Positions 1-9,729 are shown, counted from the stretch's first letter. The stretch: DNA of 64,000 nucleotides from Gordonia heveisoli (GCF_030315745.1 NZ_JASXSH010000004.1:124001-188000), one strand, 5' to 3'. Notes: generated by a model not told the origin, from the sequence alone. Made by a program: numbers and translations.

Positions 1-1488
1 GGGTCCGATACACGCGACGATGGTGCGCGCGTGCGGTTTTCCGGCGATGCCGACCAGGTTCCGCACGGTCGAACTCGAGGTGAAACACACCGCGTCGAAG
101 CCGCCGGTTTTGATCATCTCGCGGGTGTCGGCGGGCGGCGGTGCCGCACGCACGGTGCGGTACGCGGTGACGTCGTCGATCTCCCAGCCACGCTCGCGCA
201 GCCCCTCGGACAGGGTCTCCGTGGCAATGTCGGCACGCGGCAACAGGATTCGGTTCACCGGGTCGAAGACGTCGTCGAACGGCGGGAACTCCTCGAGGAG
301 ACCCAGGGAGCTCTGTTCACCCGACGGGATCAGCTCGGGGTTGATGCCGAAGGCGCGCACCTTTTCCGCGGTGGCCTCGCCGACACAGGCGATCTTGACG
401 CCGGAGAAGGCGCGAGCGTCGAGCCCGAAGGCGGCGAACTTCTCCCACACCGCACGAACCGCGTTGGTGGAGGTGAACACCACCCACTGGTAGCGGCCGT
501 CGACCAGTCCTTTGACCGCACGCTCCATCTGCGCCGGGCTGCGCGGCGGTTCGACGGCGATGGTCGGCACTTCCTTGGGGATCGCGCCGTGGCTGACCAG
601 CCGGTCACTCATGTCGGCAGCCTGATCCTTGGTGCGCGGCACCAGCACCGACCAGCCGTACAGTGCCCGCGACTCCCACCAGGAGAGTTTGCCGCGTGCG
701 GCGACGACCTTGCCCACGGTGAGGACCAGCGGACCCGACAGCGCGTTGCCCTGCTCGTTGAGGGTTGCGAGGGTGGCCTCGATGGTGCGTTGGGCGCAGG
801 TGGTGCCGTTGACGGTGATCGCGACCGGCGTCTGCGCGGCCATCCCGTGTTCGGTCAGCGCGCTCGCGGTCTCGGCAAGATGTCCCGAGGTGGCGTGCAG
901 AACCAGCGGGCCCGGGGCCGCTGCCAGGGCGGCCCAGTCCACTTCGCCGCGCACATCGGCGATGGTGTGGGTCGACCCCAGCGGCATACCGGCGTAGCTC
1001 GGCACCACCGACGCCGACGGCAGCCCCGGCAGCACCTCGAAGATGATCGAGGTGCGGGCCACGGCATTGACCTCGGTCAGCACGGAATCGGTGGTCAGCG
1101 GATCACCGGAGACCACACGCACGACGTCGTCACCAGCCTTGGCCGCTGCGACAAGCGTCTTGGCGACCTCGTTGGGGTCCCCGAGCGCCGGATGAACCAC
1201 CGAGGGTTCCTCGGCCGCGGTGTCCTCGGCCGTGGTGTCGGCAGCATCGTCGGCGCCGTCGGTGGCCGATGCGGCCTTCTTCGTCGAACGACGGGTGTCC
1301 GGAGTGGGCTCGGTCCGATGCGCGCTGCCGATCAGCGACACCACCGCGGCCGGCACATCGGGATCGATGTAGGCCGTCGTCGCGTTGGCGATCACGGTTC
1401 GCGCCCGCACGGTGAGCAGGTCTGGGTCCCCGGGACCCGACCCCACGAACAGGATCCGTCCCGGATTGGCCTTCTTCGTACGGCTCAT
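1..1488 (-). CDS. hemD: Fused uroporphyrin-III C-methyltransferase-like / uroporphyrinogen-III synthase (3' end cut by window)
   Basis: Last enzyme of the cluster's tetrapyrrole branch: the C-terminal half should cyclise hydroxymethylbilane to uroporphyrinogen III. The N-terminal half has a SAM-methyltransferase fold signature (VGSGPGDPDLLT near residue 16), then an Ala/Asp-rich insert at about residues 65-95. The expected SUMT loop is degenerate (RVVSGDP without the usual FGRG). The HemD part starts near residue 285 (YGWSVLVPRTKDQA) and runs off the window edge. ATG at 1488 follows an AGGAGAG-like ribosome site. It lies 51 bp downstream of hemC and is probably cotranscribed. A fused CobA/HemD protein is typical of mycobacteria and relatives. 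Only the C-terminus is unseen. Confidence 0.9.
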   Translation of the reverse strand, partial: MSRTKKANPGRILFVGSGPGDPDLLTVRARTVIANATTAYIDPDVPAAVVSLIGSAHRTEPTPDTRRSTKKAASATDGADDAADTTAEDTAAEEPSVVHPALGDPNEVAKTLVAAAKAGDDVVRVVSGDPLTTDSVLTEVNAVARTSIIFEVLPGLPSASVVPSYAGMPLGSTHTIADVRGEVDWAALAAAPGPLVLHATSGHLAETASALTEHGMAAQTPVAITVNGTTCAQRTIEATLATLNEQGNALSGPLVLTVGKVVAARGKLSWWESRALYGWSVLVPRTKDQAADMSDRLVSHGAIPKEVPTIAVEPPRSPAQMERAVKGLVDGRYQWVVFTSTNAVRAVWEKFAAFGLDARAFSGVKIACVGEATAEKVRAFGINPELIPSGEQSSLGLLEEFPPFDDVFDPVNRILLPRADIATETLSEGLRERGWEIDDVTAYRTVRAAPPPADTREMIKTGGFDAVCFTSSSTVRNLVGIAGKPHARTIVACIGP

Positions 1489-1539
1489 GAGTTCGCACTC
1501 TCCTGCCCTCACTACGAGGGCTGCAGTTCCTTGCCGGAG

Positions 1540-2484
1540 CTACGGAGAGTTGACGAGTTCGCCCGCTCCCAGCTCCAGCAGTTCGGCGGCGAGATCCTTA
1601 CCGAGTTGTTCGGCACGATCGACCGGCCCCACCACCGAGGCCCGGATCACATCGGATCCGTCCTCGGCCGCCACCGCCGCACGTAGCGACAGTTCGGCGA
1701 AGATGCGCCCGTCTTCGTCGATCGACTCCACCACCTCGGCGATCGCTCCGACCGGTGCAGTGCACCCGGCTTCCAGCGCCGCGAGCACGGCCCGCTCGGC
1801 GTCAACCGCCGCCCGGGTGGACGCGTCGTCCAACTCGGCGAGTATTCTCACCAGTTCGGCATCGTCGGAGCGGCACTCCACAGCCAAAGCACCCTGTGCC
1901 GGCGCCGGCAGAAGGACCACCGGATCGAATGCCTCGGTAACCTCATCTGCCCGTCCAATTCGGACGAGACCGGCACGAGCGACCACGACTGCATCGAGTT
2001 CGCCGCTGGCGACTTTGCCCAACCGAGAATCAAGGTTGCCTCTTAGGGGGCGGATTTCCAAACCGAGACCCAATGCTCTAAGCTGCGCCGCCCGTCGCGG
2101 GGCCGATGTCCCGATCGTCGCTCCCGGTGGCAGCGCACCGAGGACCAGGCCGTCCCGGCTGACCAGCGCGTCGCGCGGATCCTCCCGCGGGGGAATCGCC
2201 GCGATGACCAGGTCTTCTTCCGGCGCCGTCGGCAGGTCCTTGAAGGAATGCACGGCGACGTCGCAGCGGTCCTCCCGCAGTGCCGTGCGGATCGCGGTGG
2301 TGAACACCCCGACGCCGATCTCGGCGACCGGGGCCGCCGACTCGTCACCCGCGGTCTTGATGATCACCAGCTCGGCCGGACGTCCGGCCGCGGTGATGGC
2401 ATCGGCGATCGTCTGCGCCTGGGTGGTGGCCAGCAGCGACCCCCGGGTGCCCACACGGACGGGCCCGTTATTCGATTCGCTCAC
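1540..2484 (-). CDS. hemC: Porphobilinogen deaminase (hydroxymethylbilane synthase)
   Basis: Polymerises four porphobilinogen molecules into hydroxymethylbilane in the cytosol. The 314-residue length is normal. The protein opens with [11 protein letters not shown] near residue 9, carries HSFKDLP at about 79-85 and SAPRR at about 127-131, and has the dipyrromethane-cofactor cysteine at Cys241 in [11 protein letters not shown] chose GTG at 2484 because it overlaps the hemA stop as GTGA, which indicates translational coupling, and because the domain begins just after it. An open frame continues upstream, but it lies inside hemA in another frame. Part of the rex-hemA-hemC-hemD run. Confidence 0.97.
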   Translation of the reverse strand: MSESNNGPVRVGTRGSLLATTQAQTIADAITAAGRPAELVIIKTAGDESAAPVAEIGVGVFTTAIRTALREDRCDVAVHSFKDLPTAPEEDLVIAAIPPREDPRDALVSRDGLVLGALPPGATIGTSAPRRAAQLRALGLGLEIRPLRGNLDSRLGKVASGELDAVVVARAGLVRIGRADEVTEAFDPVVLLPAPAQGALAVECRSDDAELVRILAELDDASTRAAVDAERAVLAALEAGCTAPVGAIAEVVESIDEDGRIFAELSLRAAVAAEDGSDVIRASVVGPVDRAEQLGKDLAAELLELGAGELVNSP

Positions 2485-3854
2485 TTGTCCGCCTGATCGA
2501 TGTGCTCGCCGGGCGCATCGTCCGCGCCCATGGTGTCGAGGTGGTCGGTCGCGGCGACCGACTCGGCCGCGCCCGGCTTCAGCTCGAAGAGTTCGCGCAG
2601 CGCCTGCGCGTAGTGGTCGCCGTTCGGTGTCGACGCCAGCTGCTTGACCCGCACGGTCGGGGCGTGCAACAGCTTGTCCACCACGCGGCGCACGGTCTTG
2701 GCGACCTCGTCGCGCTGCGGATCGTCGAGCTCGGGCAGCCGCGTCTCCAGCCGCAGGATCTCGGCCTCGACGACGTCGGCGGCACGCTGGCGCAGCGCGG
2801 CGACCGTCGGGGTGACCTCGGCCTGCCGCTGGTGGGTCAGGTAGTCGGCCAGTTCGGTCGCGACGATCGACCGCGCGGCCAGGGTGTCGTTCTCGGCCGC
2901 CTGAGTCTCGGCGTAGCCACGCAGACCCTCGATGTCGATGATGTGCACATTCGGCAACCGGCCGGCGGCCGGATCGACGTTGCGGGGCAGGCCGAGGTCG
3001 CACAGGACCAGCGGCCCGGCCTCGGCGCGGGCGGCCAGGGCCGAATGCACTTCACCGACGGTGACGACGGCCCCGACGGAGCCGGTGCAGGTGACCACGA
3101 CGTCGGCGTCGGCCATCACGGCGGCCAGTTCGTCGAGTCCGGCACCCCGAACGCGGATGCCGTGATTGGCCGCGACGTTGCCTGCCAGATGCTGGGCGTT
3201 CTCCAGCGTCCGGTTGACCACGATCAGTTCCTGCGCGCCCTCGCGGGCGAGGTGTGCGGTGGCCAGGCCACCCATCGCACCGGCACCCACGACCACGGCG
3301 CGACGGATCCCGGTGTCGGAACCGAGCATCGACTTCGCACGGTGCAGGGCCACCGAGACCACCGACGCGCCCGCGCGGTCGATGCCGGTCTCGCTGTGCA
3401 CCCGCTTGCCGACGCGCAGCGCTTGCTGGGCGAGTTCATGCAGGACGCGTCCGGCCGACTTGTTGGCGTCGGCGTTCAGGTAGGCGTTGCGGATCTGGCC
3501 GAGGATCTGCTGCTCCCCGACCACCATCGAGTCCAGACCGGCGGCGACGGTGAACAGATGCTCGACGGCCGCCTCCGAGTAGCGCACGTAGGCGTGCCGG
3601 GTGATCTCGTTGATGGTCATGCCGGAGTGGTCGCCGAGGACCGCCCCGACGGCCTCCAGTGCCGGGTGGAAGGCGTCGACGACCGCGTAGATCTCCACGC
3701 GGTTGCAGGTGGACACCAGCATGGCCTCGGAGATCGCCCTCGAGGAGAGCAACTCGTCGACCAGTTTCGGTCGGTCGTGGTCGGAGACGGTCAATCGCTC
3801 GAGCACCTCGACTGGCGCGCTGCGATGTGACACCCCGAACAACAGAACACTCAC
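2481..3854 (-). CDS. hemA: Glutamyl-tRNA reductase
   Basis: Committed step of C5-pathway heme synthesis: NADPH-dependent reduction of glutamyl-tRNA(Glu) to glutamate-1-semialdehyde. The 457-residue protein has the catalytic Cys50 in STCNRVEIY, a Rossmann NADPH site ([15 protein letters not shown], near residue 190), and a C-terminal dimerisation helix ending in a variable acidic tail. Its start overlaps the rex stop by 4 bp (ATGA) and its stop overlaps the hemC start. It is therefore embedded in an operon whose promoter carries a Rex operator, tying heme supply to the NADH/NAD+ ratio. The family is unambiguous. Confidence 0.98.
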   Translation of the reverse strand: MSVLLFGVSHRSAPVEVLERLTVSDHDRPKLVDELLSSRAISEAMLVSTCNRVEIYAVVDAFHPALEAVGAVLGDHSGMTINEITRHAYVRYSEAAVEHLFTVAAGLDSMVVGEQQILGQIRNAYLNADANKSAGRVLHELAQQALRVGKRVHSETGIDRAGASVVSVALHRAKSMLGSDTGIRRAVVVGAGAMGGLATAHLAREGAQELIVVNRTLENAQHLAGNVAANHGIRVRGAGLDELAAVMADADVVVTCTGSVGAVVTVGEVHSALAARAEAGPLVLCDLGLPRNVDPAAGRLPNVHIIDIEGLRGYAETQAAENDTLAARSIVATELADYLTHQRQAEVTPTVAALRQRAADVVEAEILRLETRLPELDDPQRDEVAKTVRRVVDKLLHAPTVRVKQLASTPNGDHYAQALRELFELKPGAAESVAATDHLDTMGADDAPGEHIDQADK

Positions 3855-4678
3855 GCTGTCACCGTTTCTTCACCCATCACACTTGGCCGGCGTCGGCCGC
3901 TCGGCAGCCGCTCGGCGGCCCCCGAAGAGGAGGGCCGAGACGCCTGAAAAGCCAACACCTGTAGCTCCAAGGCTAGATCAACCTGTCTGACGACGACATC
4001 CGCATCCGTAGACAGAGACACAGGAGTGACATTGAGGACTTGCCGGACCCCCGCCGCGACGAAGGCGTCGAAGGCCCGTTGGGCGTGGTCGTCGGAGGTC
4101 GCGACCACGCCGATCTCGACCTGCGGCGCATCCGACGATCCGATCTTGTCGATGTCGGACAACGGTCCGATCGTGGGTCCCGAGGGGGTCAGTGCCTGCC
4201 CGATCAGCGCCGGATCCTCGTCGAAGAGTGCGACGACCTGAAAGCCGCGGCCGAAGCCGGTGTGCGCGAGCAGCGCCTGGCCGAGGCGGCCCGCGCCGGC
4301 CAGCGCGACCAGCTGGACGTTGTCGGTGTGCAGCGCCATCGAGATCCGCGCGGTCAGCCTGCCGACGTCATAGCCGACGCCGCGCACCCCGTTGGCGCCC
4401 ACATGGGACAGGTCCTTGCGCAGGATCGCCGGATTGACGCCGGCGGCGCGCGCGAGTTCACCGCTCGATGCGACGAGCACACCGCGCTGACTGAAGGACC
4501 GCAGCACGTACAGGTAACCGGCCAGTCGGGCCACCGCGGGACGCGGGATATCGGCATCGATCGCCGACTCGACCCCGGCGTCGTCGTGATCGGCCGGTTC
4601 CGGGGCCGATTCGGCCACTTCCGGGGTGGGATCGGGTGCGGGCTCACTCACCGTCGCCACCCCCGCTTTCGGTCTCAC
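3851..4678 (-). CDS. rex: Redox-sensing transcriptional repressor Rex
   Basis: Winged-helix repressor that senses NADH/NAD+. The N-terminal DNA-binding domain spans about residues 48-95 ([18 protein letters not shown]). The Rossmann nucleotide site is at about 126-135 ([12 protein letters not shown]). The first 45 residues are Pro/Ala/acidic and probably disordered; an Arg/Ser-rich tail follows the core. Three in-frame GTG starts are possible (4678, 4660, 4651). I give the longest, but 4651 (VSEPAPD) is equally plausible. It heads the heme operon, and a perfect Rex operator lies about 75 bp upstream, so the gene is probably autoregulated. Confidence 0.95.
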   Translation of the reverse strand: MRPKAGVATVSEPAPDPTPEVAESAPEPADHDDAGVESAIDADIPRPAVARLAGYLYVLRSFSQRGVLVASSGELARAAGVNPAILRKDLSHVGANGVRGVGYDVGRLTARISMALHTDNVQLVALAGAGRLGQALLAHTGFGRGFQVVALFDEDPALIGQALTPSGPTIGPLSDIDKIGSSDAPQVEIGVVATSDDHAQRAFDAFVAAGVRQVLNVTPVSLSTDADVVVRQVDLALELQVLAFQASRPSSSGAAERLPSGRRRPSVMGEETVTA

Positions 4679-4751
4679 GAACCAGATTTCGCGCCCGAAT
4701 CGGCTCTCACCGGATCGGGTGCGACTGTCGGGGTGTCAGCCTATTACCCCG

Positions 4752-4767
4752 TGTGAACCCGTTCACA
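4752..4767. promoter_or_regulatory. Rex operator (ROP)
   Basis: TGTGAACCCGTTCACA is a perfect match to the published actinobacterial Rex operator pattern TGTGAAC-N2/3-TTCACA; the symmetry extends one base each side. It sits between rex (start 4678) and the glutaredoxin-like gene (stop 4793), where the rex-hemACD promoter should be. TAATAG at 4741-4746 on the minus strand is a possible -10 beside it. Confidence 0.88.
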
Positions 4768-4792
4768 CTCGACCCTGCCCGCGATGGGCCGG

Positions 4793-5050
4793 TCAGCCGA
4801 GTCGCGCCGCGAGATCGGCGCGCAACCGGGGTTCGTCCACTTCCCAGTAGCTGTGTTCGACACCGTCGAGCAGGATCACCGGCAGCCGGTCCCCGTATTC
4901 GGCCCGCAGCTCACGGTTGCCGCCCTCGGCTGCGGCGTCGACGTCGATGTCGGTGAAGCCGACACCCAGCTCGGCGCAGATCCTGGTCAGCTCGGCGTGT
5001 GCGGTCGCACAGGCCGAGCAGCCCGTGCGGGACAGCAGTTGGAGTTCCAT
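4793..5050 (-). CDS. Glutaredoxin-like protein (DUF836 type)
   Basis: Small thioredoxin-fold protein of 85 residues with the redox pair Cys11-Ser-Ala-Cys14 straight after the first beta strand (MELQLLSRTG). The cis-proline segment is RLPVILLDG. This matches the DUF836 glutaredoxin-like family, a member of which also sits next to hemA in mycobacteria. ATG at 5048-5050 begins the first strand, so no extension is needed. Its substrate is unknown; a thiol-disulfide or mycothiol-linked role is inferred only from the motif. Codirectional with rex, but separated from it by the Rex operator. Confidence 0.88.
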   Translation of the reverse strand: MELQLLSRTGCSACATAHAELTRICAELGVGFTDIDVDAAAEGGNRELRAEYGDRLPVILLDGVEHSYWEVDEPRLRADLAARLG

Positions 5051-5187
5051 CGTCGATCCTTCCCGACTCGTCCGGCGCGCCGCGCGGAGACCCTCCGCAC
5101 AGTCTGCCAGGACGACGGGGTCGGTCTGGGTAGGGTGGAAGGCGGCAGCGCGGTCGATGCGCGCAATCGGCGTGATGGAGGTGCTCG

Positions 5188-6408
5188 GTGGGCGAGGAGT
5201 CTGTGGGCGGCAAGCCGGAGAACGACGACCAGAACACCGACGCACCCGCCGGTCTACCGGCAGAATCCACCGAGATCACCGCTGCCGAGAACACTGCTGC
5301 CGGGGCCGCCGAATCGACGGGACCCGTGGTCACCGAGGACGACGGGGTACATCCGCATCCCGACGACTGGGAGGCGCACGAAGCGACCGGCACCGCCGAT
5401 TCCGACGATTCCGACGACGATGACGACGAGACCGCAGAGTTGCACTCGATCCTCGACGAGGATGCGAGCCGGGTCACCGCGTGGATCTCCGGTCGGGCGT
5501 CGGCGGCCACCGGACGTTTCCGCCAGACGGCCGCCGAGTTGCGCCAGACGCTGGCCGGCGAGGCGAGCGCCAAGGCCGCGGTCGACTCGCTGCGGTCACG
5601 CGAGCCCGCCGACACCGAACCAACGCAGGCGCCCCGTGATCTGACCGCCGCCGCCTTCTTCGACGTGGACAACACCCTGGTTCACGGCGCGTCGATCGTG
5701 CACTTCGCGCGCGGACTCGCAGCACGAAAGTACTTCTCCTACAGCGATGTTCTCGACTTCGCCTGGTCTCAGGCGAAGTTCCGCATCACCGGTAAGGAGA
5801 ACGCGGCCGACGTCGCCGAGGGGCGCGAGAAGGCACTGTCCTTCATCGCCGGCCGACCCACCTCCGAATTGGTCGAGTTGGGTGAGGAGATCTTCGACGA
5901 GTACATCGCGGACAAGATCTGGCCGGGCACCCGCGCGCTGGCGCAGCGGCACCTCGACGCCGGGCAGCAGGTCTGGCTGGTGACCGCGACGCCGGTCGAA
6001 CTGGCCCAGATCATCGCCGACCGGCTGGGCCTGACCGGCGCCTTGGGCACCGTCGCCGAGAGCGTCGACGGCGTGTTCACCGGGCGGCTCGTCGGCGACA
6101 TCCTGCACGGCCCGGGCAAGGCCCACGCGGTGCGCGCCCTGGCCATCCGCGAAGGGCTGAACCTCAAGCGCTGCACCGCATATTCCGACTCGCACAACGA
6201 TGTACCGATGCTGTCGCTGGTGGGTACCGCGGTGGCCATCAACCCCGATGCGGACCTGCGCGACGTGGCCAAGGTGCGCGATTGGGAGATGTACGATTTC
6301 CGGACCGCACGCAAGGCCGCGAAATACGGTGCGGGTACCGCTCTCGCACTCGGCGCGGCCGCAGGTGGTGCGGCGGCCGCAACCCGGCTGCTGCGGCATC
6401 AGCGATAG
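5188..6408 (+). CDS. HAD-superfamily IB phosphatase with disordered acidic N-terminus
   Basis: Phosphoserine-phosphatase-like HAD hydrolase of 406 residues. The catalytic motif I is DVDNT (159-163), motif II is the VTAT in WLVTATP, and motif III/IV is [12 protein letters not shown]. Residues 1-150 are acidic and low-complexity with a run of Asp, and a hydrophobic Ala-rich stretch lies near the C-terminus ([16 protein letters not shown]), possibly a membrane tail. The GTG start follows a GGAGG site six bases upstream. The position near hemA parallels the mycobacterial gene annotated serB1, but the substrate is not established. Divergent from the glutaredoxin-like gene. Confidence 0.88.
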   Translation: MGEESVGGKPENDDQNTDAPAGLPAESTEITAAENTAAGAAESTGPVVTEDDGVHPHPDDWEAHEATGTADSDDSDDDDDETAELHSILDEDASRVTAWISGRASAATGRFRQTAAELRQTLAGEASAKAAVDSLRSREPADTEPTQAPRDLTAAAFFDVDNTLVHGASIVHFARGLAARKYFSYSDVLDFAWSQAKFRITGKENAADVAEGREKALSFIAGRPTSELVELGEEIFDEYIADKIWPGTRALAQRHLDAGQQVWLVTATPVELAQIIADRLGLTGALGTVAESVDGVFTGRLVGDILHGPGKAHAVRALAIREGLNLKRCTAYSDSHNDVPMLSLVGTAVAINPDADLRDVAKVRDWEMYDFRTARKAAKYGAGTALALGAAAGGAAAATRLLRHQR

Positions 6409-6444
6409 CCCGCCACCGATATCGAATCGGCCCCACGCCGACCA

Positions 6445-7857
6445 TCAGCGGGTGGCGAGCACCCCCTGTGTCGCGCGGGTCGGCGTCAGGTGCAAGCCTC
6501 GGGGCATGGTGGTGAGCCGCTCCGCGGTGCGGAGTCGATAGCCGACGGTGGGCGCGAGGTCGTAACGACGAATCAGCGTGGCCAGCACCAGAACTGCCTC
6601 GTGGATGGCGAACTGGCGACCGATGCAGGCCCGCAGCCCGGTACCGAAGGGTTTGTACAGGTTCGCCGGTCGTGATCGGACCCGTTCGGGGAGGAATCGA
6701 TCGGGGTCGAACGCATCCACCCCGGGCCCCCACCGCGGATCGCGGTGCAATCCGCCGACGAGGACCAGGAACCAGTCTCCCGCCTCGACCCGGTGCCCGT
6801 TGTCCAGCACGGTGTCCTCCCGCGCAACCCGGAAGTAGCCGGGCACCGTCGGGTGCAGACGCAACGTCTCGTCGAGGAGGCGCCGGACGTAGCGAAGCTT
6901 CGTCACCTGTTCGAAGTCGGGCCGCGGGTCGTCGCCCCACACCTGATCGATCTCGGCTCGCGCCGAGGCGATCAGGTCGGGCCGCGTCGACAACTCGTGG
7001 AGGGCGAATGACATTGCTCCCGAGGTTGTTTCATGGCCGGCGATCAGGAAGGTGATGAGCTGGTAGCGAATGTTCGCGTCATCGAGGACGGGCGTGCCGT
7101 CCGGCCCGGGAGTGAGCATCATGGTCAGCAGGTCGGCCGGCGGCGTTGGCGCCGACGAGTCGTCGGCGCAGGCGGCGATCATCGCCCGGCGGGTCGCGGT
7201 GATGTCGTCGACGATGGCGCCCAACTCCTCGCCGTGCCGCCGCACCCGGCGCTCGGATCGCCGTGCCCACCGATTGGGCAACCAGCTCTCCCGCAGGAAG
7301 GAGCCGACCAGCGCGCTCTGCAGCGCGCCGACCATATGTCCGACGAACGGCGGCGCTTCCGCATCCCCGAAGCCGCCGAATCCGTAACCGGCCGAAGCCC
7401 TTCCGATTGTCTCCAGTGCGGTGCGGGTCATGTCGGCGGGTACGTCGACCGGCTGCCCCAGACGACCGTCCCACCAGTCGGTCAGTTCAGCGGCGACGTC
7501 GAGCATGGTGTCGTGATAGCCCTGCATCGACTGTTTGGTGAAGGCGGGCATCAGCAACTCGTGCGCGGCCCGCCACTGCGGATCGTCGCCGTCTGCGGTG
7601 AACAGGCCGTTGCCGGCCGCCGGCCGCAGTGCAACCAGTTCCGGGCCAAGGTATTTCGCGAACCGGCGTTCGTCGTTGAGTTCGGTGACGACGTCGACCC
7701 CGGCGGCGACGACGTAGCGGGCGCCCATCGTCGTGGTCTCGAAGATCGGGCCGAGCCTGCCGGCCATGTCGACCAGGGATTGCATCGGCGCCTGGGGATT
7801 CATGCCGATGACGTCGCCGAGGAGCGGCAACCGATGAGGTGGGTGGGGCAACGCCAT
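6445..7857 (-). CDS. Cytochrome P450, CYP102 (BM3) heme-domain-like, without reductase
   Basis: Heme monooxygenase of 470 residues. It has the I-helix AGHETTSG (273-280), ExxR in DETLR (330-334) and the heme-cysteine loop FGTGLRACIG with Cys411. The N-terminal half (GNGLFTADGDDPQWRAAHE, MPAFTKQSMQGYHDTM) resembles the heme domain of the self-sufficient fatty-acid hydroxylases of the CYP102 family. No FMN/FAD reductase domain follows, so it needs separate redox partners, none of which is encoded nearby. I chose ATG at 7857 (MALPHPP) with AAGGCGG upstream. Divergent from a TetR gene across 57 bp holding a palindrome. Substrate unknown; a lipid is plausible. Confidence 0.92.
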   Translation of the reverse strand: MALPHPPHRLPLLGDVIGMNPQAPMQSLVDMAGRLGPIFETTTMGARYVVAAGVDVVTELNDERRFAKYLGPELVALRPAAGNGLFTADGDDPQWRAAHELLMPAFTKQSMQGYHDTMLDVAAELTDWWDGRLGQPVDVPADMTRTALETIGRASAGYGFGGFGDAEAPPFVGHMVGALQSALVGSFLRESWLPNRWARRSERRVRRHGEELGAIVDDITATRRAMIAACADDSSAPTPPADLLTMMLTPGPDGTPVLDDANIRYQLITFLIAGHETTSGAMSFALHELSTRPDLIASARAEIDQVWGDDPRPDFEQVTKLRYVRRLLDETLRLHPTVPGYFRVAREDTVLDNGHRVEAGDWFLVLVGGLHRDPRWGPGVDAFDPDRFLPERVRSRPANLYKPFGTGLRACIGRQFAIHEAVLVLATLIRRYDLAPTVGYRLRTAERLTTMPRGLHLTPTRATQGVLATR

Positions 7858-7870
7858 AGCCGACCGCCTT

Positions 7871-7888
7871 AGTAGACATATGTGTACT
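7871..7888. promoter_or_regulatory. Candidate TetR operator between P450 and TetR genes
   Basis: The 18-base sequence AGTAgACATATGTgTACT is an inverted repeat with 8 of 9 base pairs matching. It lies in the 57-bp divergent gap, 14 bp from the P450 start and 27 bp from the regulator start, in unusually AT-rich sequence. A possible -10 (TACTAT, 7902-7907) lies 8 bases before the regulator's GTG, so its mRNA may be leaderless and the palindrome would overlap the -35 region. Confidence 0.65.
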
Positions 7889-7914
7889 AACACTATGCAG
7901 TTACTATTCAACAT

Positions 7915-8556
7915 GTGTCAACAAAGCCGGCGAAACCGACGGAGAGCCCCCGACGGCGGCTCTCCCCGGAATCGCGGCGCGCCGAACTCGTCGACGTCGG
8001 CCTGCGACTGTTCGGGGATCGGCCCTACGACCAGGTGCGGATGGAGGATGTCGCGAACGAGGCCGGCGTATCCCGGGCGCTGATGTACCGGTACTTCCCG
8101 GACAAGTTGTCCCTGTTCGCCGCCGTGGTGGATACCATCTCCGATCGGATGATCGCGCGCACCGCGGCTGCGATCGACCCGGCGGCCTCCCCCTTCGAGC
8201 GGGCGAGGGCAGGCGTTCTCGGCTACCTCGACGCTTACGCGAAATACCCGCACACCGCCGATGCGATCATCCGCCGCGCCGTGAGTGATCCCCGGCTGCG
8301 CGATCGCGACCAGCACGACCGCGACCGCCTCACCGATATCGTCGTCGCACAGATCCGCGGCCTCGACGATCCGCGACTCTCCCCCGACGCGGACGCCTTG
8401 TTGCCCACCATCGTCGCCGCCTGGCTCGCCTTCACCGAGGAGTGCGTCCACAGCTGGGTCCACGACCCCTCGACGGATCGATTCGCCATCGCCGACCTGT
8501 GCGCATATGCGCTCACCGATGCGGTGGCCCGACTCGCCGCCACACTGGGCCGGTGA
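7915..8556 (+). CDS. TetR-family transcriptional regulator
   Basis: One-component regulator of 213 residues. After a basic N-terminus (KPAKPTESPRRRLSP) the TetR helix-turn-helix occupies about residues 20-65: MEDVANEAGVSRALMYRYFP, then DKLSLFAAV. The rest is helical and should bind a ligand; it contains no catalytic motif. Divergent from the CYP102-like P450 with a palindromic site between them, the classical local-repressor arrangement. The effector is unknown; a P450 substrate is a reasonable guess. GTG at 7915 has no clear Shine-Dalgarno. The stop lies 9 bp from the convergent dehydrogenase stop. Confidence 0.93.
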   Translation: MSTKPAKPTESPRRRLSPESRRAELVDVGLRLFGDRPYDQVRMEDVANEAGVSRALMYRYFPDKLSLFAAVVDTISDRMIARTAAAIDPAASPFERARAGVLGYLDAYAKYPHTADAIIRRAVSDPRLRDRDQHDRDRLTDIVVAQIRGLDDPRLSPDADALLPTIVAAWLAFTEECVHSWVHDPSTDRFAIADLCAYALTDAVARLAATLGR

Positions 8557-8565
8557 CCAGCAGCA

Positions 8566-9729
8566 CTAGAGCGTTGCCACCGAACTCGTCGGGTCGATCA
8601 GCACCTTGGCGTGGTGTTCGGCCGAACCCAGTGCGTCGAAGGCCGCGGGCACCCCGTCCAAACCGACCGTGGCGGTGATGAGCGGCCGCACGTCGACCTC
8701 GCCTGCGGCGATCATCTGCAGAGTCTGGTGGAATTCGGCCGGGTCGTAGGCGAAGACGAAGCGCAGTTCGAGTTCCTTGTTGATCGCCATCGCCGGGCGG
8801 AACGCGTCCTGTTCCATACACACCCCGACGACCACGATCCTCGACCGGAACGGCGCTGAGGACACCACATGTTCGATCATCCCCGGCGTACCCACACATT
8901 CGAAGACGAAAGCCCCCTTCGGGGTGGCGCCGAGCCGATCGGCGACACGGAACATCGACGCCCACGGCACGACCGGGATGCGCCGGAGCGTCCGCATACC
9001 CGCGAAGGCCGCGCCGAACAACCCTTGCGCGGTGGTCACGTAGTGGCCGATCTCGGCGGCACGCTGCCACGGTGATTCGACATTCGGGTCGACGACGACG
9101 TCGGCGCCGACCGCGCCGGCCAGTGCCCGCCGTCCCTCCGACAGATCGCTGGCCACCACCGTCCGCACCCCGGCCGCCTTGAGCATGGCGATCACCGCCA
9201 GCCCGATCGGCCCGCACCCGATGACGACGGCGACGTCCCGCTTGGAGATCTCGCTGCGCCGCACCGCATGGTGCGCGACGGCCATCGGCTCGGTGAGCGC
9301 CGCCTGGTCGACGGAGAGACCCTCGGGGACCTCCATCGTCATATCCTCGGCGACCACCACGAAGTCGGCGTAGGCACCCGGTGCGTGCTCGGAGAGTCCG
9401 GTCAGATGCGGGTCGTCGCCGTGCTTGACCATCGGTACCGACACCACCGGCGTACCCGGCTTCCAGCGTTTGCGGCATTTCGGACCGTAGGACACGACCT
9501 CACCGGTGAACTCGTGCCCCATCACCACCGACTGATCCGAGCGCATGAACCCGTCGTATCCGATGTCGGCCGCCACCACGGCGGTGTCGTCGCAATGCAA
9601 CCGCGCGTGCAGGTCGGAACCACAGATGCCCGCACGCGTCACCCGCAGCAACACCTCGCCGGGCCCCGGCTGGGGAGTCGGCAGTTCTTCGACACTCAGT
9701 TCGCCCGATCGGCACACCACTGCTCGCAT
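8566..9729 (-). CDS. Zinc-dependent alcohol dehydrogenase family (MDR) protein
   Basis: Medium-chain dehydrogenase/reductase of 387 residues. The catalytic-zinc ligands are visible: Cys in GICGSDLH (near residue 36) and His-Glu in MGHEFTGEV (near 70). The Rossmann site is VIGCGPIGLAVIAML. The four-cysteine structural-zinc lobe is absent, replaced by KCRKRWKPG and a charged loop. The protein is longer than usual because of an insert after the Rossmann domain (around LFGAAFAGMRTLRRIP). Substrate unknown. The neighbouring P450 and TetR genes suggest, but do not prove, a shared oxidation pathway. Confidence 0.9.
   Translation of the reverse strand: MRAVVCRSGELSVEELPTPQPGPGEVLLRVTRAGICGSDLHARLHCDDTAVVAADIGYDGFMRSDQSVVMGHEFTGEVVSYGPKCRKRWKPGTPVVSVPMVKHGDDPHLTGLSEHAPGAYADFVVVAEDMTMEVPEGLSVDQAALTEPMAVAHHAVRRSEISKRDVAVVIGCGPIGLAVIAMLKAAGVRTVVASDLSEGRRALAGAVGADVVVDPNVESPWQRAAEIGHYVTTAQGLFGAAFAGMRTLRRIPVVPWASMFRVADRLGATPKGAFVFECVGTPGMIEHVVSSAPFRSRIVVVGVCMEQDAFRPAMAINKELELRFVFAYDPAEFHQTLQMIAAGEVDVRPLITATVGLDGVPAAFDALGSAEHHAKVLIDPTSSVATL

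Noticed and set aside
31..1686. Long plus-strand open frame of about 550 codons
   Set aside because: It is antisense to hemD/cobA and hemC. High GC leaves the opposite strand open; its composition is Arg/Gly/His-rich with no family signature.
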